DNA of 64,000 bases. Source: JAZLIT01 sp045617525. Lineage in GTDB: Bacteria > Bacillota > Bacilli > Bacillales_A > Planococcaceae. Positions 49,411 through 58,716 of the stretch are shown one piece after another (positions within the stretch are counted from its first letter, which is position 1; each line of letters starts with the position of its first letter). The notes below the pieces were generated by a model. The model ran no database searches. It had not been told where the DNA came from and worked only from the letters and a program-made list of their open reading frames with translations. The translations under genes and the position numbers were made by a program. Location: positions 12,717 to 76,716 of the forward strand of contig JAZLIT010000265.1 in NCBI GenBank assembly GCA_045617525.1, given 5' to 3'.

Positions 49411-49438
49411 TGTATACTTACATTTTATCTTTTCACAA
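49411..49438 (-). promoter_or_regulatory. Promoter of the riboswitch-terC unit
   Basis: Minus strand TTGTGA, 16 bases, TATACA; start near 49404, just ahead of the aptamer. Confidence 0.5.
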
Positions 49439-49503
49439 ATTTAATTGCAATCATTTTATTTCGGTAAAAAACAGAGGGAACTAAAAATTCCCCCTGCCCA
49501 TAA

Positions 49504-51075
49504 TTATAATAAGCTATATAACTTAATATTTTCGTTTTTCTCATTGAACCAGCGCATTGCAAATTCATTTTCGAATAAGAATACTTTGCTATCAAAACGG
49601 TCACGCACTAAAAGTGATCGAGAAGAGTGCATTGACTCTTTTACCTCTTCCTCATTTTCAACCCAACGTGCAATTTTACTTCCAATTGGATCCATTTTTA
49701 CTTCCACATTGTATTCACCCATCATACGATGTTGGAATACTTCAAACTGTAATTGACCCACAGCACCTAGAATAATTTCTTCTGTGTGTAGCGTTTTAAA
49801 GTACTGAATCGCACCCTCTTGCACTAATTGAAGTACGCCTTTTTGGAATTGCTTCCCTTTCATTACGTTCTTCGCAGAAACGCGCATAAAAATTTCAGGC
49901 GTGAACTGTGGTAATTTCTCAAAGTTAAACGTTTTCTTACCACCTACAACAGTATCGCCGATTTGATACGTACCTGTATCATATAACCCAATAATATCGC
50001 CTGCAACCGCTGTTTCAACCGTCTCACGATCATCGGCAAGAAATTGCGTTGATTGGGTAACTTTAAATGATTTACCCGTACGTGAAAGCGTCATATTCAT
50101 TCCGCGATTAAATTGACCCGATACGATACGCACAAATGCAATACGGTCACGGTGTGCTGGGTTCATGTTTGCTTGAATTTTGAAGATGAACCCTGAGAAT
50201 TCACCATGATCAACTGGATCGATAAATTGCTCATCCTCTGTAATACGAGGCTGAGGTGTTGGCGCAAACTTTAAATACGTTTCAAGGAAAGTCTGTACCC
50301 CGAAGTTTGTCAAAGCTGAACCAAAGAATACTGGTGTTAATTCACCACGATCAATTTTATCGCGTGAATAGGCGTTACCAGCTTCATTTAAAAGTTCTAT
50401 ATCGTCCATTGCTTGTGAATAATAAGAAGTTACCTTCATTGGATGATCTACTGCTAGATGACCATTTTCATCGATTGGTAAGAAACGCTCATCTTCTTCA
50501 GTACGGAATTGCTCGATACGTTCATTGTAACGATCGTAAATACCTAAGAACTCTTTTCCCATACCGATTGGCCAGTTCATTGGATATGCATTAATGCCAA
50601 GGCTAGATTCAAGTTCTTCAATTAGCTCAAGTGGCTCTTTCCCTTGACGGTCTAATTTATTAATGAACGTGAAAATTGGAATACCGCGCATCTTACAAAC
50701 TTTAAATAGTTTTAATGTTTGAGCCTCGATACCTTTGGCAGCATCTACTACCATGACAGCACTGTCTACTGCCATTAATGTACGATACGTATCTTCCGAG
50801 AAATCTTGGTGACCAGGTGTGTCTAGGATGTTCACTCGGTGATTGTTATAATCAAATTGCATTACTGAAGATGTAACCGAGATTCCACGTTGTTTCTCGA
50901 TTTCCATCCAGTCAGATGTAGCAAATTTGCCTGATTTTTTCCCTTTTACTGTACCCGCATCGCGAATCGCGCCACCGAATAATAGTAGTTTTTCTGTTAT
51001 CGTCGTTTTACCAGCATCCGGGTGAGAAATGATGGCAAACGTACGACGAGATAATATATCTTGTTCTAAAGTCAT
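49504..51075 (-). CDS. prfC: Peptide chain release factor 3
   Basis: GTPase that recycles RF1/RF2 after termination, 523 residues. G1 is [13 protein letters not shown], switch region [12 protein letters not shown]3 [12 protein letters not shown]4 NKLDR; the later [17 protein letters not shown] and [12 protein letters not shown] are RF3-specific. The gene is absent from B. subtilis 168 as far as I recall but common in other Firmicutes. AAGGAGACG precedes the ATG. Monocistronic. Confidence 0.95.
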   Translation of the reverse strand: MTLEQDILSRRTFAIISHPDAGKTTITEKLLLFGGAIRDAGTVKGKKSGKFATSDWMEIEKQRGISVTSSVMQFDYNNHRVNILDTPGHQDFSEDTYRTLMAVDSAVMVVDAAKGIEAQTLKLFKVCKMRGIPIFTFINKLDRQGKEPLELIEELESSLGINAYPMNWPIGMGKEFLGIYDRYNERIEQFRTEEDERFLPIDENGHLAVDHPMKVTSYYSQAMDDIELLNEAGNAYSRDKIDRGELTPVFFGSALTNFGVQTFLETYLKFAPTPQPRITEDEQFIDPVDHGEFSGFIFKIQANMNPAHRDRIAFVRIVSGQFNRGMNMTLSRTGKSFKVTQSTQFLADDRETVETAVAGDIIGLYDTGTYQIGDTVVGGKKTFNFEKLPQFTPEIFMRVSAKNVMKGKQFQKGVLQLVQEGAIQYFKTLHTEEIILGAVGQLQFEVFQHRMMGEYNVEVKMDPIGSKIARWVENEEEVKESMHSSRSLLVRDRFDSKVFLFENEFAMRWFNEKNENIKLYSLL

Positions 51076-51144
51076 TTTATTTTCGTCTCCTTTTTTACAT
51101 ACTGTTTCATTTTAAAAGACTTATGCTACTCGTTACAACCTTTT

Positions 51145-51705
51145 TTACTTATTGTGACGAAATTTAATGCACTTATTGTACATATACCATAGTAAATAGC
51201 CAAAAAAGATCGCAATCGCATTCAAAATGACATCATCAATGTCGACACTACGCCCAATAAAGTACTGTGTCCCCTCAATAAATAGTGGAATTAAAAGCGA
51301 AATCAAAAGCGCAGCAAGCAGGCTTCTACATCTTTTCCATAAATACGGTAGGAAGTATCCGAATGGAATGAATAAAATGATATTTCCCGCTAGATTATAA
51401 AATGCAATTGATGCAAACGGCCCCTTAAGAAGCTCTATATAATGTGAAATTGTATGAAACGGAATTAGATTAGCAAACCCCATACCCCGTTCAAAATCAA
51501 ATACAAGCGCACCATTCATTATGTAAAACCGTGGAATTATTGTTTGTGAAAAAATGCTGACGCAATAGAAGAAAAATAATAGCATAAGAAACTCACGCAT
51601 TATTCGTAGCTTCTGTTTCCGTATAATAAGAAATCGAAAGAGGATATAAAATGGCAACGTAATAATACAATAGCCGATCATACTACTAATAAAAGATTGA
51701 ATCAT
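51145..51705 (-). CDS. VanZ-family membrane protein
   Basis: A 186-residue membrane protein with about five spans and the VanZ-like stretches NLIPFHTI, LAGNIILFIPFGYFLPYLW and EGTQYFIGRSVDIDDVILN, the last ending with the family's acidic residues. Relatives give low-level teicoplanin resistance or have unknown roles; here likely an envelope housekeeping protein. ATG at 51705 follows GGAGGTG with nine bases; the GTG four codons upstream lies in that site. Confidence 0.85.
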   Translation of the reverse strand: MIQSFISSMIGYCIITLPFYILFRFLIIRKQKLRIMREFLMLLFFFYCVSIFSQTIIPRFYIMNGALVFDFERGMGFANLIPFHTISHYIELLKGPFASIAFYNLAGNIILFIPFGYFLPYLWKRCRSLLAALLISLLIPLFIEGTQYFIGRSVDIDDVILNAIAIFFGYLLWYMYNKCIKFRHNK

Positions 51706-51851
51706 ATGTAAAAACACCTCCGATTTATAAGGACGAACTAGCGTAGGAAAGGTTTTTGCTGGATAGCCACCTTAACTAGCAGCTATGAAATTTTATATTT
51801 GGATTTAGACTGCTTGTCCTGGAATTTTTAATACTTCCAACGCTCATCCCA

Positions 51852-51891
51852 CAAAAAAGCCGCTCTTCTTACCTAAATAAGAAAAACGGCT
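51852..51891 (-). terminator. Terminator next to the inverted-repeat element
   Basis: Minus-strand stem AGCCGTTTTTCTTA/TAAGAAGAGCGGCT (two G-U pairs), then T6. It would end transcripts coming from the murE/DIP1984 direction. Confidence 0.82.
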
Positions 51892-51892
51892 C

Positions 51893-52030
51893 CTATATAG
51901 AATGACGTGCGCTTTCACGCAAATGTCTAAATTGCTGAGTTTCGTTGAACGTAGTTGGTCAGTAGTCAACGGGAACGGCGTAACTAGTCACATGTGAATG
52001 GTTTGCAGTCGTTGATGTCATTCTATATAG
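51893..52030. repeat. 138-bp element with perfect 14-bp terminal inverted repeats
   Basis: Ends are CTATATAGAATGAC and its exact complement. Since CTATATAG is itself palindromic, the ends can also be read as an 8-bp direct repeat flanking AATGAC/GTCATT. The interior has small stem-loops (GTGCGCTTTCACGC) and no open frame. Could be a miniature mobile element or a structured RNA. Confidence 0.6.
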
Positions 52031-52058
52031 CTAGCTTTGGAGTCTCACCTCAGCTAGT

Positions 52059-52568
52059 TTACATATATTTAGTAGCATCAAATGCGAGTTGTACCTGATA
52101 ATTTTTCGCATTGATTAAATTAGATATTTTATGTGCCTGACGTTCAAGTAAATCTGCGCGTTGGCGATATTCCTCAGGATCAAAGAGCGCAACACGAACC
52201 ATCGTTACACCTTCACCATAGCCAAACTCGATTCGCTCTTTTTCATGCTGAGCAAGTTGAGCTACAACCATCGCTTCGATACGTAGTTGCTTCGCATATT
52301 CGATTGCTTCCACTAAAGTAAAATCTTGCTGTTCAAATTGTACCGTATTTTTTATATTAGCTTCATATACAAGTCGGTCAAGTGTACGTATATCAACACG
52401 AACAGCTTCAAGCTCCTGCTCTGCTATTTGCATCGTACGTCCTTCCCTTACAGCTGCATGTCCTTTTTCAACGGTAATAAATGCAAGTCGTTGACGTTCC
52501 TCGCCAAGCTGCTCTTGCTTTTTATTTAAAATGCTTTTTAATTTTACTGCTTCTGCTAACGAAATCAC
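52059..52568 (-). CDS. DIP1984/septicolysin-like family protein
   Basis: A 169-residue, highly helical, charged protein; the patterns EAVKLKSILNKKQEQL, VEKGHAAVREGRTMQ and EAIEYAKQLRIEAMVVAQL suggest the DIP1984 (septicolysin) family, whose role is unclear. No signal peptide. GTG at 52568 follows AGGGGTG. It starts 21 bases after murE and is probably in its operon. The family call is moderate, the gene itself clear. Confidence 0.65.
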   Translation of the reverse strand: MISLAEAVKLKSILNKKQEQLGEERQRLAFITVEKGHAAVREGRTMQIAEQELEAVRVDIRTLDRLVYEANIKNTVQFEQQDFTLVEAIEYAKQLRIEAMVVAQLAQHEKERIEFGYGEGVTMVRVALFDPEEYRQRADLLERQAHKISNLINAKNYQVQLAFDATKYM

Positions 52569-52589
52569 TTACTTCACCCCTACCCTAGT

Positions 52590-54059
52590 TTAGACAAACT
52601 TTAAACTCCCAGCCTCAATTGCAATTCCTGCATCACTATGTGGATATTTCGTATCCCCAATAATTTGATAATCCTCGTGTCCTTTACCCGCAAAGATAAT
52701 AATATCACCTGGATTTGCAACACTAACTGCATGACGTACAGCCTCTGCACGATCCCCAATACATGCGAAATTTTCATGCAGCATACCCTTTGCTAAATCG
52801 CCTGTAATACTATCGTACTCTTCATATCGAGGGTCATCTGTTGTTAGAATTACGTAATCGGCCACAGAAGCCTTTGCAGCCATTGATGGACGCTTGGACT
52901 TGTCACGATTTCCACCTGTACCCACTAGGAAAATTAACTTGTTTTCTGGCTTTTTATATGGCATTGCTGCATTAATCGCCTTCTCAATCGCATCGGAAGT
53001 ATGTGCATAATCAATAAATAATTGAATAGGTAAATCTGTTTTTACTTTTTCCATACGCCCTTTAACTGGTGGTAGGCTTTCAATTTGCTCCAAAATTGAT
53101 TCTAACTCAAAGCCTCTTGCATAAAAGGCGGCCGTTGCTGCAAGCACATTATAAATATTGAATTCCCCTAATAAATGCATTGTTACCGGGAATGTGCCCT
53201 CTGGCGTAATCATATCAAAAGATGTTTTACCATCTTCATACACACAGTTTTCTGCTTTAAACATCGCATCATTTTTCAGCCCATAAGTCCAAATTGGGAA
53301 TGGTGTCATCACAGCATAGCGAGCCGACCATTCATCATCAGCATTTAAAACAACATGTTTATTTTTTTCAAGGTCTTGTCCTAATTGCGAAAACAATAGA
53401 CCCTTCGCATTACCGTAGTCTTCCATCGTTCCATGGAAATCTAAATGGTCATGCGTTAAATTTGTGAAAATCGCAACGTCATAATCAACACCAGCTAAAC
53501 GCCCAAGCGCTAATCCGTGTGATGAAACCTCCATGACCATAGCGCGACAGCCTTCCATTTTTGCACGGAAGATCATTTGCTGTGTATTTAAGGAGTCGCT
53601 CGTCGTATTTGCAGACTCGTATAAAATACCGTTTAGATTAAAGCCAATCGTACCTGACATCGCGCTTTTTTCACCCATACCGATTAGGATATTATGAATA
53701 ATTCCAGCAACACTTGTTTTTCCATTCGTGCCCGTTACACCTATCATCGTAAGATCCTTTGATGGGTAATCAAAAAACGTCGTCGCCAAGATTCCTAATG
53801 AACGATCCGAACTTTGCACAATTACTTGCGCAACATTCCCTGCTAATTCTAGCTCACGCTCGGTAACAATTACCGTAGCACCAGCATCTACTGCTTGCTG
53901 TGCATAATCATGTCCATCTACTGTATAGCCTTTAATACATATAAACATTGAATTTGGTTGAACACTACGTGAATCAATTGCAAGATCTTCAATAACATTC
54001 GGTAATTTTCCAACTATGCGCTTTTGGCGTAAAGTACTTAATAATTCTACTGCGTACAT
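52590..54059 (-). CDS. murE: UDP-MurNAc-tripeptide synthetase (MurE)
   Basis: ATP-dependent Mur ligase adding the third stem-peptide residue to UDP-MurNAc-Ala-Glu. ATP loop GVTGTNGKTS, ligand-binding THDHLDFHG and EVSSHGL, ATP/Mg residues in AGKGHEDYQ, and residue-three specificity motif at DDPRYEEYDSI. Diaminopimelate ligases usually read DNPR and lysine ligases differ, so the substrate is uncertain. The gene is not in a mur/mra/fts cluster: it is followed by a DIP1984-like gene and preceded by an M42 peptidase. 489 residues; GGAGGACTAATT precedes the ATG. Confidence 0.9.
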   Translation of the reverse strand: MYAVELLSTLRQKRIVGKLPNVIEDLAIDSRSVQPNSMFICIKGYTVDGHDYAQQAVDAGATVIVTERELELAGNVAQVIVQSSDRSLGILATTFFDYPSKDLTMIGVTGTNGKTSVAGIIHNILIGMGEKSAMSGTIGFNLNGILYESANTTSDSLNTQQMIFRAKMEGCRAMVMEVSSHGLALGRLAGVDYDVAIFTNLTHDHLDFHGTMEDYGNAKGLLFSQLGQDLEKNKHVVLNADDEWSARYAVMTPFPIWTYGLKNDAMFKAENCVYEDGKTSFDMITPEGTFPVTMHLLGEFNIYNVLAATAAFYARGFELESILEQIESLPPVKGRMEKVKTDLPIQLFIDYAHTSDAIEKAINAAMPYKKPENKLIFLVGTGGNRDKSKRPSMAAKASVADYVILTTDDPRYEEYDSITGDLAKGMLHENFACIGDRAEAVRHAVSVANPGDIIIFAGKGHEDYQIIGDTKYPHSDAGIAIEAGSLKFV

Positions 54060-54061
54060 AA

Positions 54062-55123
54062 TTAGTCCTCCATCTCCATCATTGGCGAATGTACATAAGC
54101 AAATAATAAATCTGCTGTTGCTTTTAATGAATCTAGATGCGTACGTTCATAAGCATGTGAAGATTCAATTCCCGCACCAAACAATGCGTGACGTACATCA
54201 TATCCTGCGCGAATTGCTGCAGAAGCATCTGATCCGTAATACGGGTATATATCCAATTTATATGGGATTTTTTGTGTTTTAGCAAGCTTCACTAGATGCT
54301 GTGTTAATTCATAATGGTATGGACCACTTGAATCCTTTGCACAAATTGAAACTGTATATTCATCAGACGTTTGTCCATCGCCAATTGCACCCATATCTAC
54401 TGCAATATATTCTACAACTTGGGCTGGAATATTTGAATTCCCACCGTAGCCGATCTCTTCATTATTTGAAATATAGAAATGCGTCGTGAAGGGTAGCGTT
54501 ACATTGTGTTCTTTAAGCCCCTTCATTAATTGAAGCAATAAAGTCGTACTTGCTTTATCATCTAAATGACGTGATTTGATGAAGCCTGATGGTGTTTCTT
54601 CAAAGCGAACATCGAATGACACAAAATCGCCAACCTCAATCCCTAGGCCCTTCGTATCCTTTGCGTTTAATACTTTTTCATCGATACGAACTTCAATATG
54701 ATTTTCATCACGTTTTAAATCACTTGCGCCACGATACACATGCACTGTTGTTTCATGCATTAAGATTGTCCCGCGAAGCGTTTTACCTTCTGCTGTATGA
54801 ATTGTACAATACTCGCCTTCAACTGCATTCCAGTTAAAACCACCAATCATCCCTAGCTTCAGACGTCCACTTGGTTTAATTTCCTTCACAATCGCACCTA
54901 ATGTATCTGTATGTGCTGTAAGTAATCGATGCTGCTCATTATTTTCACCCATAAAAGTAACGATTATAGCACCTTTATTTGTCTTTTGATAAGAAATACC
55001 CAACTCTTTTAAATAGTCACCCATTTTTTTCATAATGGCTGATGTATAACCAGACGGGCTAGCTGTATTGACTAACTCTTTTAAAAGTTCAACTGTTTCT
55101 CGCTCATTCCAATAGTTGTTCAT
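54062..55123 (-). CDS. M42-family metallo-aminopeptidase
   Basis: Dinuclear zinc peptidase of 353 residues: LLTAHTDTLGA, SRHLDDKAST, NNEEIGYGGNS and the later VDMGAIGDG hold the metal ligands; DAAAAIRAGYDVRHALFGAG-type stretch near the end is also typical. Such enzymes form dodecamers and trim peptides or hydrolyse glucan/amide bonds (FrvX/YtoP). Ends two bases before murE, so co-transcribed; a cell-wall peptide role is possible but inferred. Confidence 0.88.
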   Translation of the reverse strand: MNNYWNERETVELLKELVNTASPSGYTSAIMKKMGDYLKELGISYQKTNKGAIIVTFMGENNEQHRLLTAHTDTLGAIVKEIKPSGRLKLGMIGGFNWNAVEGEYCTIHTAEGKTLRGTILMHETTVHVYRGASDLKRDENHIEVRIDEKVLNAKDTKGLGIEVGDFVSFDVRFEETPSGFIKSRHLDDKASTTLLLQLMKGLKEHNVTLPFTTHFYISNNEEIGYGGNSNIPAQVVEYIAVDMGAIGDGQTSDEYTVSICAKDSSGPYHYELTQHLVKLAKTQKIPYKLDIYPYYGSDASAAIRAGYDVRHALFGAGIESSHAYERTHLDSLKATADLLFAYVHSPMMEMED

Positions 55124-55224
55124 CCTAATTCCCCCTGTATTAATCTATAGTATCAAAATTCGCCATTTATCGACAACGAAAATTCATGTATGATAAAAGC
55201 ACTAATCGAATTCTGAGGTGTTTC

Positions 55225-56793
55225 ATGCAACAAATTAACTTACTCCAAAAAAAGAATCAATTTATATTATTTTCATACATTGTCTTCTTACTATTATACT
55301 GCACATTGGTTGCTCTAGGCTTTTTTACATTTAATCTACTATTTTCCTCATGTTCGAGCTTATTCATACTAGTACTATTGCTATTCTTTCATTTGAAAGT
55401 CTCGCCAAAAGTCATACAAATTTATATAATCGTTTGTTTGAATGTACTTATTTTACTGCTAATTTGTAAAAGCTTCTACATAATAAATTTATATTGGCTA
55501 ATTTTTTATTTAATCTTTATCGGGATTTATCAATCCGTCCCTATAATTGTTACTTCTTCAATTATTGTAACTATCCAAATAGCAATTATCTCATTTTACC
55601 AAGTTGAATTTTCACTTGCCTATATCTATGAAATTAGAATATTATTGGTACTCGCTTTAATGGCGATAACGATTGGTATTATCCAAACGATATTCATTCA
55701 ATATACCTGGGGATTAAATGATAAAAAAAACAATAAAGAACAGCAAGATCTATTATCCCAACAAGCCTATCTCCAATTATTTTTCGAATATGCAAATGAT
55801 GCAATAGCCGTATTTGGATTAGACAACAATATTATCGAAGTCAATCCTGCTTTTGAAAAGCTTTATGGTTGGTCGCGCGAAGAGAGCATCGGGCATTCAT
55901 TGCCGCTTGTCCCACCTAAACGAGTGCAGGAGGCCAATGAGCGCTTCCAGCAGCTAATCAAGGGGCAAAGTTTCACTATTGTCTCTGATGAAATGAAAAA
56001 AGACGGAACCATATTTATCGCTCAAATTTCACTATCCCCTCTCTATAATAAAGATGGTACTGTTATGGCCATGTCAGTTATAACTCGGGATATTTCTTAT
56101 ATGAAGGAAAATGAACGCTTGCTAATGCAGTCAGAAAAACTTAAACTCGCTGGTGAAATTGCAGCAGGTGTTGCACATGAAATACGTAATCCTATGACCG
56201 TCATTTCAGGATTTGTTCAGATTATGGAAGCCGACGAAAATTCCGCCTTCAAGGATTATGTTGCCATTATCCAGGATGAAATCGAGCGCATTGATTTAAT
56301 CATTTCGGAATTCCTAGTCCTTTCTCGCCCTCAAATTGAGACAAAGGACAGAATCGACCTCGTACAGATTATGAATGAAATCACTGTTTTTTATCAATTA
56401 GAACTTCAAAATCGAGATATAAAGATACAATATGAACCGTCGATTAACGAGGCTTATATTTACGGAAATAAAAATCAGCTGAAACAAGTATTTATAAATA
56501 TAATTAAAAATGCAATTGAAGCCATTAATAGTAACGGACAAATTAATTTTGACATTGCAAGACAACATCAAAGCTTTATGATTACGATTAAAGATAATGG
56601 TTGTGGCATACCTGTACATATATTAGACAGTATTTTTGAACCTTTCTATACAACAAAAACAAAGGGTACAGGACTTGGCATGATGATCACTAATAAAATT
56701 ATCCAGGACCACCAGGGCACTATTAAAGTATTTAGTAAGGAGCATGTTGGGACTGATATTCATATCCATTTCCCCTTTATAAATAAAGACTAA
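55225..56793 (+). CDS. Membrane PAS histidine kinase, orphan
   Basis: A 522-residue sensor kinase: about six membrane spans in residues 15-185, a PAS domain at roughly 190-320 (YANDAIAVFGLDNNIIEVNP), H-box EIAAGVAHEIRNPMTVISGF, N-box NIIKNAIEAI and G-boxes DNGCGI and GTGLGMMIT. The kinase core is of the sporulation phosphorelay type and no response regulator is near. ATG at 55225 follows GAGGTG; the longer open frame to 55186 is rejected. Confidence 0.85.
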   Translation: MQQINLLQKKNQFILFSYIVFLLLYCTLVALGFFTFNLLFSSCSSLFILVLLLFFHLKVSPKVIQIYIIVCLNVLILLLICKSFYIINLYWLIFYLIFIGIYQSVPIIVTSSIIVTIQIAIISFYQVEFSLAYIYEIRILLVLALMAITIGIIQTIFIQYTWGLNDKKNNKEQQDLLSQQAYLQLFFEYANDAIAVFGLDNNIIEVNPAFEKLYGWSREESIGHSLPLVPPKRVQEANERFQQLIKGQSFTIVSDEMKKDGTIFIAQISLSPLYNKDGTVMAMSVITRDISYMKENERLLMQSEKLKLAGEIAAGVAHEIRNPMTVISGFVQIMEADENSAFKDYVAIIQDEIERIDLIISEFLVLSRPQIETKDRIDLVQIMNEITVFYQLELQNRDIKIQYEPSINEAYIYGNKNQLKQVFINIIKNAIEAINSNGQINFDIARQHQSFMITIKDNGCGIPVHILDSIFEPFYTTKTKGTGLGMMITNKIIQDHQGTIKVFSKEHVGTDIHIHFPFINKD

Positions 56794-56796
56794 TGC

Positions 56797-56840
56797 AAAA
56801 AAAGGCAGCAACGTAAGTAATACTTTCGTTGCTGCCTTTT
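56797..56840. terminator. Bidirectional terminator between kinase and aldehyde dehydrogenase
   Basis: AAAAAAGGCAGCAACG/CGTTGCTGCCTTTT between converging genes. Confidence 0.85.
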
Positions 56841-56856
56841 CATCGTCTTTAACTAA

Positions 56857-58245
56857 TTATTTCATGATCATTCGAACAAGCTTAACTTTATTGTTATATG
56901 GTGGGAATAGTATATCTGTCGCTAGCTTAGATGAACGTTTTAAAATTGACTTTGGATGCGTGAAATTCTCAAAGCTTGCTTTGCCATGATAGGCTTTAAC
57001 CCCTGATGGCCCAACACCACCGAATGGTAAATGCATATTTCCCACATGCGTAATAACTTCATTAATACAGCCACCACCAAATGGCAATTCATCTAAAAAG
57101 TACTCAACGGCCTTTTCATTTTCCGAAAACAAATAAGCTGCTAATGGCTTAGGCAACTGGCGAATTTGGTGAATTGCTTGCGGTAGCTCCTCGTATTTCA
57201 TAATCGGCATAAGCGGGCCGAATAACTCATCCTCCATTGCAGGACTACTCCATGTAACATTTTCAATCACGGTAGGCTCAATATAGAGGTCCTCTCGACT
57301 TGTTCGCCCACCTATAATAATATCATTCGATTCACGCTCTAAAATCGATTGCAAACGATCAAATTGACGCGTATTTATGATACGTCCAAAATCCAAACTC
57401 TCCTGAGGATTTGCACCGTAAAATTCGTTTATTGTTTTTTTTAACTTTTTCAAAAATTTATTATATACAGCTGCATGTACCATGACGTAATCTGGTGCAA
57501 CACACGTTTGTCCGGCGTTATTAAATTTGCCCCAAGCAATTCGTTTTGCTGCAACATCGAGGTTGGCTGTTTGATCCACGATTGCTGGGCTTTTTCCGCC
57601 TAGCTCTAAGCAAATTGGCGTTAAACGCTCTGCCGCCGCTTTAGCTATTACTTTCCCAACTGCAACACTGCCTGTAAAGAAAATATAATCAAATGATGCA
57701 TGAATAAGCGCAGTAACTTCTTCCTTCTCACCTTCAACTACTCGCACATAATTTTCGCCAAATGTTTCTGATATTATCTTTTTCACAATAGCTGCAGTAT
57801 GTGGTGCTGCTTCAGAAGGCTTTACAATGGCCGTATTCCCTGCAATAATCGCACCAATAAGTGGCTCCATCATTAGTTGGAACGGATAGTTAAATGGGCC
57901 AATAATTAAAACAACCCCGTACGGCTCTCGAATAATAAAACTTTTTCCAGGTTGAAATTGAATCGGAGTCTTTGCTGTTTCAGGCTTCATCCAATCATCA
58001 ATATTTTTCACTAAATAAGAAATACTATCATAGACAATGCCGATTTCAGTTGCATAGGCTTCAAATTCGCTTTTATTTAAATCTAATTTTAACGCCTTAA
58101 CAACGTCTTGCTCATACTCCTGAATACATTCTTTTAGTTGTTGAAGTTTCTTTTTTCGAAAATCAACGTCCTTTGTTTGACGCGAATAATAAAAAGTACG
58201 TTGTTGCTCAATCATACGTTCAACATCTTGTGCTGTAAAATTCAT
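56857..58245 (-). CDS. Aldehyde dehydrogenase (class 3-like, YwdH type)
   Basis: NAD(P)-dependent ALDH of 462 residues. Active-site Cys is in NNAGQTCVAPDYV, catalytic Glu in CLELGGKSP, cofactor GS motif FFTGSVAVGK, and the oxyanion Asn in GPFNYPF. Short length and absence of an N-terminal extension place it with fatty/aromatic aldehyde dehydrogenases such as B. subtilis YwdH. GGGGGATTGAA precedes the ATG. Monocistronic. Confidence 0.9.
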   Translation of the reverse strand: MNFTAQDVERMIEQQRTFYYSRQTKDVDFRKKKLQQLKECIQEYEQDVVKALKLDLNKSEFEAYATEIGIVYDSISYLVKNIDDWMKPETAKTPIQFQPGKSFIIREPYGVVLIIGPFNYPFQLMMEPLIGAIIAGNTAIVKPSEAAPHTAAIVKKIISETFGENYVRVVEGEKEEVTALIHASFDYIFFTGSVAVGKVIAKAAAERLTPICLELGGKSPAIVDQTANLDVAAKRIAWGKFNNAGQTCVAPDYVMVHAAVYNKFLKKLKKTINEFYGANPQESLDFGRIINTRQFDRLQSILERESNDIIIGGRTSREDLYIEPTVIENVTWSSPAMEDELFGPLMPIMKYEELPQAIHQIRQLPKPLAAYLFSENEKAVEYFLDELPFGGGCINEVITHVGNMHLPFGGVGPSGVKAYHGKASFENFTHPKSILKRSSKLATDILFPPYNNKVKLVRMIMK

Positions 58246-58441
58246 TTCAATCCCCCACTTTTTCTTAAAATTTTATACATATTTTATATCCCTTCACACA
58301 TAATAAGTACAATATGTATTTAAAATTTTCCTTCATCCTTTATAAAAATGCAACTAAAGTGACCAGATTATTCAATAAGTGTATGCATTTCCTAGTTGGA
58401 ATATTTTGAGTACATACAATCGATGCAGGGAGGAATCATTT

Positions 58442-58633
58442 ATGCTAACAATGGAAACCTGGTGGGAAGATATTTTTTCCGGCCCACTGTCAATCGGATT
58501 AAACGAAAGTAAAATTTATGAACTGCGCGACGAATCTTTTTTATTCTTTTCTAATGATTTACCGAGCCTCCGTGTAACCGAAACAATGGTTATAGAAAAT
58601 AATGTACCCTGGAAAAGTACCAATAATCAATAA
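58442..58633 (+). CDS. Small protein of unknown function
   Basis: A 63-residue soluble protein beginning MLTMETWWEDIFSGPLSIGLN with a patch of aromatic residues (WWEDIF, FLFF). GGGAGGAATCATTT precedes the ATG at 58442; the longer frame to 58379 is rejected. It ends 79 bases before the next gene and has no terminator of its own that I can see. Not recognised. Confidence 0.55.
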   Translation: MLTMETWWEDIFSGPLSIGLNESKIYELRDESFLFFSNDLPSLRVTETMVIENNVPWKSTNNQ

Positions 58634-58648
58634 ATTATGAAACGCTCA

Positions 58649-58677
58649 TTGAAAAGCATTATTATCCCTCGTATAAT
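58649..58677 (+). promoter_or_regulatory. Sigma-A promoter of the 58713 gene
   Basis: TTGAAA, 17 bases, TATAAT; start near 58684, immediately before the leader peptide. Confidence 0.7.
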
Positions 58678-58689
58678 GGAGGATAAGAC

Positions 58690-58716
58690 ATGCCAATTCG
58701 AGGAGTTATGGAATGA
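58690..58716 (+). CDS. Eight-codon leader peptide overlapping the next start
   Basis: ATGCCAATTCGAGGAGTTATGGAATGA read in frame gives MPIRGVME and a stop whose TGA overlaps the ATG of the 58713 gene (ATGA). It has its own GGAGG site seven bases upstream, and its codons contain the GAGGAG ribosome site of the next gene. This is the arrangement of translational coupling. It may be chance; the peptide itself carries no motif. Confidence 0.45.
   Translation: MPIRGVME

Larger units (their letters stand above)
51718..52058. other. Intergenic region with terminator and inverted-repeat element
   Basis: Gap between the vanZ gene and the DIP1984-like gene. It holds the hairpin at 51852-51891 and the 138-bp element at 51893-52030 described separately; the left 130 bases (51718-51850) show nothing I can name. 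Confidence 0.6.

Noticed and set aside
51893..52030. Retron-type RNA with inverted ends
   Set aside because: No reverse transcriptase gene nearby.
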